This document shows, piece after piece, positions 15,539-20,751 of a DNA stretch of 20,751 bases. A program made the translations under genes and the position numbers. The stretch's first letter is position 1. The number at the start of each line of letters is the position of its first letter. Origin of the DNA: Patescibacteria group bacterium (lineage in GTDB: Bacteria; Patescibacteriota; Microgenomatia; UBA8517); the NCBI GenBank assembly GCA_025057695.1, contig JANWVB010000013.1:1-20751 (forward strand), in the 5' to 3' direction. The notes beneath the pieces were generated by a model that saw only the letters and a list, made by a program, of their open reading frames with translations, did not search any database and was not told the DNA's origin.

Positions 15539-18500
15539 ATGTCATATCGTTCTCCTAATCCGCCTGAGGCAAATTTGGCAGCTTATGAGGAATTGAGAAA
15601 AAATCTCATAACTAGGTTGGGATTAAATGGAAATGAACATAACTTCATGCACCCTGTTTTTGCTGGCTTGTTGATAAGTGGATATCCACCAAATATGACA
15701 TATTTGCAAAACTTGGAAAGAGCTTTGGAATCTGAGACAAATCCTCACATGTTAATACTTAAAATCCGTAATTCTCCCCCACATTATCCGCCAACAAACG
15801 AGCTCTTTTTAAAAGCGTATCATCTTGACAAAAGGAGATTGCCTGTTCCAAATCAAATTGGAATTGCTAATGCGTTAAGGGTAAAATTTGTAGATATAAT
15901 AAACAGTAGACTAATTCTTCAGCCTAGAAATCCTTTCACAGAGACATATGGAGATCAATCCTACTCTTTTACGCCCGCCATTGTTGGTGGCGGGATAGTG
16001 GTTATTAGCGCGCGGAGAGTAGGAGGTCAAAATTCAAATGTATCAACTCGTCATGGCTCAGAAATTGGAACAACAAAATCATCAAATATTGTTTATTACC
16101 CAGCTATAGCTGGTGACGGAAATAAAATATATATGGCGGTAAATACCGTTTCTGGAGTAGGAGCAGGTAGTGAAGGAATATCTTTTGACGACTTGTTGTT
16201 AATTTTAAGTGCCGGAGTAGTTTTATCGCCAGTTAACGCCAACGATAAACTTAAGTCACTTTACCATAGTTTTCAGAACCCCGCACATATTCAAAGGGAT
16301 CTAAAGTCAGAAGATATTAGTGCGGTCTTATATGCAATTGAGCAAAGTGGACTTTTGAATGTAGGGAAAGCTGGAGATTATGCAACAGTATTAGATACTC
16401 TGGCAAGGAGATATGGAATGCCTTTTAATGCGAGTTCTAGTTTAACTAATGCTCTTAACACTCTGCTTAACAGACTACCCACAGATCAAGGCCAAAGACT
16501 GGATCTTTATCAGGAGATTATAAATGATGCCGACAATACTCCTTTTAATCAATTTATTGAAAGAATTCGATATGACCTTGCAACTTGTCGAGCTCCAGAC
16601 GGAGTAGTAAATTTCCCGCGAGTTGTGGATTTGGGACTACTGCAAATCCTAAAAACTATTTATGAATCTAGGGGAGAGAATAAATTTGTAAATCTGTTTT
16701 TTGAGCGGGTAGCTGGTGTAATAGACTCTACGCCGTTAATTGATCAATCTCAAGATCCGTTTCGTCAAATAGCAAATGACGGCAGTCATGGCTTCCCTCC
16801 CAATTCGCATCCAGCAAATTGGGAGGCAAGAGAAAGAGCAGACAGATCGTCAGGTGGCAATCCTTTGATAGAAATGCAACAAAAACAAGAGATTATTAGT
16901 TTAATTAAAGCGTTTGCAATTTCGGACCCGAATTTATTAAGTCTTGTAATTGATCAGGGCTCGTTAGTAAATACAAATATTGAACAACTTGCCGAATTTT
17001 TGTTTTACATTGCTACTGGTAGAAACGTTAAAGGAGTTAATCCAGAAAATGCCATACAAACAGCACGAGCATTTCTAGATCTACGGCATGCGGCAACTCG
17101 TAATACTGCCAATCCTTTTCCACCTCAACTGCCAAATGTGGCAAGTGAACAATTAGCCCTGCCGCCGCCATTTGCGCAAGGTGCTGGAGTATATGGTGGC
17201 ATGGGTTATACAAATCCCTATACTAGTCAGGAATATTATCAGGCGAGACATATTTTACCTAATCCGGACTTAAGGGAAAGCTTGAATAGGAAAATTGAAG
17301 AAACAGCTTTGCAAGAGTTTCGTGAAAATATTGAAAAAGGACAGCCTGTAAGTCCAACTATACCACAGGTGCATGCCTTGAATTTTGATTGCAAAGATGA
17401 AAAGGATGAAGAAGAGATTCGTAGATTCTGGGACAGATTGGCAATTTTAGCCGCTTTTCTTGCTCAAACGCCAACATATCAGGGTGCAATTTTAGAGCAC
17501 ATAAAAAGACAAATAGAAGCCAGAAGAAGTTCTGGGCAAAACCCCGGAAAATATTGGAAATTGGCAGAAGCAATAACAAAAAGATCTAATACGTACTTTC
17601 TAGGTGAAGCTCAAAGTAATGCAACTATTCAAAATTATCAAGGAAGAATACAAATTTTAAACTCACAACAAGAACAAGCTATTGTAATGGGAATTGAGCA
17701 TGCCATTTTAGATCTTGGTTATGTTGTTAGTCTTCCTCCACACGAAATACCAACTGAAACAAGGAAAAAATTGGTTAGTTTAATTAATAAATATATAGAT
17801 ACAGCTCTTCAAGTAATAAATGAAAATACAAAAGCTTCTAGGAGGAATAATGCACATCTTTCAAGGCGTGATACGAATATGGGAATAATGAACGCTCGAC
17901 GAAGAAGGACGAATAATAATCAACCTCCTGGGTTTTTGTCAAGATGTACACAAAAAGCCGGTTGTATAACGGGTGGTGTTGCATTAGTTGCAACACTTGC
18001 GTTTGGTGGATATGTAGTTTATGACCGCGTTACACAAAATTCACCTAATCAATCTGAGACTGCAGACCAACCACCTCCAAACCACATCGTTGATTTGATA
18101 AATAATATGTGGGGGAGTAAAAATGATGTATGCAATACCAACCCACCACCTAGTATTGAGGAAATAAACAGTGGAATTCCCCAAAAAATGGCAGGGCAGG
18201 AGCAATTATCGCAAATTACATTGCGAAGAGACAGACAATACGTGCTAGTAGTATATGGTCCAAATAATTTGCCGTATGCCGTGTCTGTTTTTGACGGTAA
18301 AGGCAATGTGATCAATGCGACACCGGGTGGACAAATGAAACAGGCGGTGGGATTGTCTTCTGCTCAGTTAGGGGAAATTATTGACCAAGCGTATCCACAT
18401 TATTGTGGCAATCCTAGATTTGATAGACCTGACCCAAGTAAGGTTGAAGCTTGGATAGTTTCAATTGACATTCACAAAAGTAGAGGAGATGGAGGAGTTA

Positions 18501-18625
18501 TACAATTTATGGGGAATTCATATAGAATTCCTTATACCAACAAGTTTTTTGAGGGTCAAAACTCCGATGGAAGTGCAATAAAAACAGTAGATGCGTTGAT
18601 AGTTGGATTTCAAATTCAAAGGTAA
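15539..18625 (+). CDS. 1028-aa orphan single-pass membrane protein
   Basis: I do not recognise it. About 800 residues of mixed, mostly helical sequence precede a single membrane helix at about 808-828 (GCITGGVALVATLAFGGYVV). A strongly basic stretch (RRNNAHLSRR, NARRRRTNNN) just before it fixes the N-terminal part in the cytosol. About 200 residues are outside. Within the N-terminal part a Gly/Val-rich beta section at 142-225 (PAIVGGGIVVISARRVGG to SFDDLLLILSAGVVL) may be a globular domain, followed by long helical stretches, a Pro/Gly/Tyr-rich linker (about 535-570), and a Glu/Lys-rich helical section. The outer part has four Cys and strands such as YVLVVYGPNNLPYAVSVF. Its plan matches the three upstream envelope proteins, suggesting an inner scaffold or signalling partner, but this is inference. 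The ATG at 15539 was chosen from the promoter. Confidence 0.8.
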   Translation: MSYRSPNPPEANLAAYEELRKNLITRLGLNGNEHNFMHPVFAGLLISGYPPNMTYLQNLERALESETNPHMLILKIRNSPPHYPPTNELFLKAYHLDKRRLPVPNQIGIANALRVKFVDIINSRLILQPRNPFTETYGDQSYSFTPAIVGGGIVVISARRVGGQNSNVSTRHGSEIGTTKSSNIVYYPAIAGDGNKIYMAVNTVSGVGAGSEGISFDDLLLILSAGVVLSPVNANDKLKSLYHSFQNPAHIQRDLKSEDISAVLYAIEQSGLLNVGKAGDYATVLDTLARRYGMPFNASSSLTNALNTLLNRLPTDQGQRLDLYQEIINDADNTPFNQFIERIRYDLATCRAPDGVVNFPRVVDLGLLQILKTIYESRGENKFVNLFFERVAGVIDSTPLIDQSQDPFRQIANDGSHGFPPNSHPANWEARERADRSSGGNPLIEMQQKQEIISLIKAFAISDPNLLSLVIDQGSLVNTNIEQLAEFLFYIATGRNVKGVNPENAIQTARAFLDLRHAATRNTANPFPPQLPNVASEQLALPPPFAQGAGVYGGMGYTNPYTSQEYYQARHILPNPDLRESLNRKIEETALQEFRENIEKGQPVSPTIPQVHALNFDCKDEKDEEEIRRFWDRLAILAAFLAQTPTYQGAILEHIKRQIEARRSSGQNPGKYWKLAEAITKRSNTYFLGEAQSNATIQNYQGRIQILNSQQEQAIVMGIEHAILDLGYVVSLPPHEIPTETRKKLVSLINKYIDTALQVINENTKASRRNNAHLSRRDTNMGIMNARRRRTNNNQPPGFLSRCTQKAGCITGGVALVATLAFGGYVVYDRVTQNSPNQSETADQPPPNHIVDLINNMWGSKNDVCNTNPPPSIEEINSGIPQKMAGQEQLSQITLRRDRQYVLVVYGPNNLPYAVSVFDGKGNVINATPGGQMKQAVGLSSAQLGEIIDQAYPHYCGNPRFDRPDPSKVEAWIVSIDIHKSRGDGGVIQFMGNSYRIPYTNKFFEGQNSDGSAIKTVDALIVGFQIQR

Positions 18626-18719
18626 ACAAAAAAAATAAACAAACAGGCTATTCTTCTCAAAAAAGCGTACCTTCTACAATTTTTTACACTGCCAAAACGG
18701 TTATTTATAAAACTGAAAA

Positions 18720-18878
18720 TTAGTTAACAGGATAACCTAACTTTCTCCCTAAAATCTCTCTTTTTTCTTTCAGAAAATCTCTGAGATTCTTTAGAAACGA
18801 AAGAAACGTGCCCAACTGTTCTTTCTGTTGTGCGCTAACATAAATTAAAGTTGCACTTGAGGAAAGAATGCAGATAAC
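18720..18878 (-). pseudogene. In-frame 52-codon extension beyond the stop of the Tat helical protein
   Basis: Directly after the TAA at 18879-18881 the same frame stays open for 52 codons to TAA at 18720-18722, with no ATG. It contains VSAQQKEQLGTFLSFLKNLR and then DFLKEKREILGRKLG. This resembles the end of the preceding protein (TAEEKNNLLDFLQKLRTL) and two earlier segments in it (AFDFLRFLSNIKDE, IDRFISFLQTLNDL). It therefore looks like a further copy of an internal helical repeat cut off by a stop, either by mutation, sequencing error or separation into a small gene. The remaining bases 18626-18719 show nothing clear. Confidence 0.45.
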
Positions 18879-19826
18879 TTATCTTGTAGATTCATTGTTA
18901 GAGTCTATTAATGTTCGTAACTTTTGAAGAAAATCTAGCAAATTATTTTTTTCTTCCGCAGTAATTGTTAAGCCAAAAACAGAGCGTAGGTATCTGTTTG
19001 AAGCTTCTAAATCGTCCAATATCGCTTTCTCATTTATGTATCTTTGAGGGTTAATACCCCTTGCCACGAAGACTATTGCAGAGCGGAAGAAGTTAGATAC
19101 GATATTGGCAGCATTTTTTACCCATGTATCGGCAAGGTCATTCAATGTTTGTAAAAACGAAATGAATCGGTCTATTTGAGGAACATACCTCATATGTGTT
19201 TTATTCGCCATCTCCTCAATATCATTAAGCACTCCTTTCCCACCTTTCTCATCTTTTATATTAGATAAAAATCTGAGAAAATCAAAAGCTGGTCTAAGAG
19301 GAGATACCGGATTATCAACAATAGCTAAAATTTGATTTTTTTGTGCATCATCTGGCTGTAGCAATATTTTAAATGCGTCTAATAAGCCAATTGTTTCCTG
19401 CGCTAGTTCTGTTCCATTTGGCACGTCTGTGCGCGCTAACCTCTCAATAATGGGCGAAACTTGCAACGATGCATTTAAAAGAGTTCGGGTTTTTAGTCGT
19501 TCGTCAGCAACTTTAGCTTCTAAGTTTGCTATTTGCTTCGCACAAGCATTAAAAGCTTCGTAAATTCTATTTCTAGTATCCTCATCCGCAACAGAAGAAG
19601 CTAATTGTTCTACCGTAATCCGCAACCCGTTTAAATCAGGAGTAATTGCTTCCGGATCTTCTATTTCTATAGTAGTTGATCCTTCTCTAGGAACCAATAT
19701 GAGAGGCTGACTTGGTCTCTCAGTTAATTTGCATAACGCCAAGCCTAATGTAAAACTTCCACCGATCTTGGCAACTTCTCTTAAACACCCTCTTCTTGAC
19801 AAGATCGGATCTCGATCAACTCCCAT
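18879..19826 (-). CDS. Tat-signal helical-repeat exported protein, unrecognised
   Basis: The N-terminus from the chosen ATG has SRRGCLREVAKIGGSFTLGL at 10-29, a twin-arginine motif followed by a hydrophobic core, as in Tat signals. There is no obvious AxA cleavage site before TERPSQP, so it may stay anchored. The rest (about 280 residues) is almost entirely helical, with a possible coiled coil at 80-115 and an amphipathic repeat, FLxFLxxLxD-like, at 181-193, 219-231 and 296-308. No catalytic motif is seen. A longer frame opens at 19934, but the promoter lies between, so I use 19826 (315 aa). It is divergent from the CPBP-type gene, which also bears a Tat-like signal. It may be an envelope scaffold; the function is unknown. 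Confidence 0.65.
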   Translation of the reverse strand: MGVDRDPILSRRGCLREVAKIGGSFTLGLALCKLTERPSQPLILVPREGSTTIEIEDPEAITPDLNGLRITVEQLASSVADEDTRNRIYEAFNACAKQIANLEAKVADERLKTRTLLNASLQVSPIIERLARTDVPNGTELAQETIGLLDAFKILLQPDDAQKNQILAIVDNPVSPLRPAFDFLRFLSNIKDEKGGKGVLNDIEEMANKTHMRYVPQIDRFISFLQTLNDLADTWVKNAANIVSNFFRSAIVFVARGINPQRYINEKAILDDLEASNRYLRSVFGLTITAEEKNNLLDFLQKLRTLIDSNNESTR

Positions 19827-19833
19827 TTTCGCA

Positions 19834-19863
19834 ATTATATACACAAGGTATAACTTTATGCAA
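19834..19863 (-). promoter_or_regulatory. Near-leaderless promoter of the Tat helical gene
   Basis: On the minus strand TTGCAT (19858-19863), an 18-base spacer and a perfect TATAAT (19834-19839) predict initiation one base before the ATG at 19826. This is the main reason to reject the longer frame opening at 19934. Confidence 0.6.
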
Positions 19864-19950
19864 TGCCCAAAATGAAAAATATTTGCTTTGTAAAATAAAG
19901 CGCAAATTGTTGAAATTAAAAGCAAACAACACAAATTAATAAAAATATGG

Positions 19951-19979
19951 TTGACTTAATTCATCCTCTTTTCTAAAAT
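19951..19979 (+). promoter_or_regulatory. Promoter of the CPBP-type gene
   Basis: TTGACT (19951-19956), a 17-base spacer and TAAAAT (19974-19979) predict a leader of about 23 bases before the ATG at 20009. The leader contains no Shine-Dalgarno-like purine run. Confidence 0.5.
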
Positions 19980-20008
19980 TATGATACCTCTAATTTTAGA
20001 TTGCTTGT

Positions 20009-20590
20009 ATGGCAGAAAGAATTGATAGACGTACATTTTTAAGGTTGTCTGCCGCATGTGGCGTAGCTTTGGCTGTTGGCGAGGCAACACGATGGGTTTT
20101 ACCCAATGTAGACAACGGTGTAGAACAAGTCACAGGGATTAGAGCTGGAAATGCCAATTACTATGCATATCAGGAACAAATCCAACAAAATTGCATGCAT
20201 TCTCTAGATAAGCCATCATGCATTCAACATGAACTGTCTCAAATTAAAAAACCTCCTCTAGTAATTCAACTGTTAAGTGCGTTAACAGAAGAAATTTATT
20301 TTAGAGCTATGCCGTCTATGGTAGTAAGTGCATTAGAAGATACTGAGAACATTATTAAAGATACTTCTCTTGGTGTTGATGGAAATTGGATGACAAGAAA
20401 AGCATGTATCGCTGGAGGAATTAGTTCATTACTTTTTGGTCTTGCGCACAACTTTACATTTAAAGGTTTTGATACTAAAACAATTCCAGCATCGCAAACG
20501 CTGGGAGGCATGATCCTTTGGGTACTGCAAAGAAAGTATGGAGTTTTTAGCAGTACTCTCGCGCATTTTTGGTATAACCTGAGAGTATAG
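20009..20590 (+). CDS. Minimal CPBP-family (CAAX protease-like) protein with Tat-like signal
   Basis: CPBP proteins are membrane-embedded metalloproteases related to CAAX prenyl proteases; bacterial members process peptides or protect against bacteriocins. All three motifs are present: TEEIYFR (E94, E95, R99), FGLAH (F143, H147) and HFWYN (H186, N190). The four core helices around them are short and only moderately hydrophobic. The extra N-terminal membrane helices of typical members (about 200-300 aa) are missing. Instead it starts MAERIDRRTFLRLSAACGVA, a classical twin-arginine pattern (DRRTFLRL) plus hydrophobic core. A spacer with two Cys (62, 71) follows. If exported by Tat, the active site would have to fold outside, which is unusual. 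It may instead use the segment as a plain anchor. It is divergent from another Tat-signal gene. Confidence 0.75.
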   Translation: MAERIDRRTFLRLSAACGVALAVGEATRWVLPNVDNGVEQVTGIRAGNANYYAYQEQIQQNCMHSLDKPSCIQHELSQIKKPPLVIQLLSALTEEIYFRAMPSMVVSALEDTENIIKDTSLGVDGNWMTRKACIAGGISSLLFGLAHNFTFKGFDTKTIPASQTLGGMILWVLQRKYGVFSSTLAHFWYNLRV

Positions 20591-20600
20591 AGCGTAATGA

Positions 20601-20617
20601 AGCATAATAATTATGCT
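20601..20617. terminator. 17-base palindrome between convergent genes
   Basis: AGCATAAT and its reverse complement ATTATGCT surround a central A, in the 40 bases between two convergent stop codons. It may act as a weak bidirectional terminator or a binding site. No strong U-tract follows on either strand. Confidence 0.35.
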
Positions 20618-20630
20618 GTCTAATTCAGAA

Positions 20631-20751
20631 TCATAATTTCGCTAGACTTTTATAAAATTTGTAGAGCATAAGAATTGCCAGACTTGAAACTGACGCGACA
20701 AAGCTTAGGAAAACACCTACAAAGCCTTGAAAGTCAAGATAAAATATATTT
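20631..20751 (-). CDS. C-terminal end of a membrane protein (rest lies right of the window)
   Basis: The last 39 residues of a minus-strand frame enter at the right edge and stop at TGA 20631-20633. They read NIFYLDFQGFVGVFLSFVAS and then a hydrophobic run ending LMLYKFYKSLAKL. This is one membrane helix with a basic tail on the inner side by the positive-inside rule. Codon use and hydrophobic pattern support a real gene, but the family cannot be told. Confidence 0.6.
   Translation of the reverse strand, partial: NIFYLDFQGFVGVFLSFVASVSSLAILMLYKFYKSLAKL

Noticed and set aside
1..20751. Genome-wide recoding of UGA as Gly or Trp
   Set aside because: Long genes such as metG, the GT2s and the giant orphan contain no in-frame UGA, and several real genes end with UGA, including one overlapping the next start.
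1..20751. CRISPR array, insertion sequence or prophage
   Set aside because: No regularly spaced direct repeats, transposase, integrase or terminal inverted repeats were found.

Overview
The window is AT-rich and densely packed with short intergenic gaps. Its genes read well in the standard bacterial code, and UGA serves as a stop for several long genes. The mix suggests an uncultivated bacterium of the Candidate Phyla Radiation (Patescibacteria): compact housekeeping genes (enolase, a MetRS without a C-terminal tRNA-binding appendix), many single-pass envelope proteins with long cytosolic tails, a glycosyltransferase carrying a LysM-like tail, and starts with very short or absent leaders. This placement is inferred; no 16S rRNA or ribosomal protein is present to confirm it.

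Layout. 1-3.2 kb: the 5' part of enolase (minus), a small reading frame broken by an in-frame UGA, and metG. 3.3-11.0 kb: surface glycan genes, comprising a GT2 synthase with cellulose-synthase-like layout, a GT-C/ArnT-like membrane transferase, and a minus-strand pair of a GT2/LysM-like fusion followed by a membrane-anchored TIM-barrel glycosidase-like protein. Between them sit an unrecognised cysteine-containing protein and a decayed coding fragment behind a perfect AT-rich hairpin. 11.2 kb: tRNA-His(GTG).

11.4-20.6 kb is the most unusual part. An acidic small protein and a LytR_C-domain protein diverge with start codons 8 nt apart. They are followed by an M23/gluzincin double metallopeptidase, a translationally coupled glucosaminidase, and a 1028-residue orphan membrane protein. 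These four plus-strand proteins share one plan: long hydrophilic cytosolic N-terminus, one membrane segment, extracytoplasmic C-terminal domain. The two hydrolases also share a repeated short acidic motif in their cytosolic tails. Next come two divergent genes with Tat-like signals, a helical-repeat protein whose reading frame continues past its stop with a further repeat copy, and a minimal CPBP-type (CAAX protease-like) protein. A minus-strand membrane protein enters at the right edge.

Working model (inference): 11.4-18.6 kb encodes a cell-wall remodelling apparatus in which peptidoglycan hydrolases outside the membrane are gathered by partners inside the cell through the shared motif. The upstream glycosyltransferases supply surface polysaccharide. 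Several starts were moved inward from the longest reading frame because a good sigma-70-like promoter overlaps or abuts the downstream ATG.
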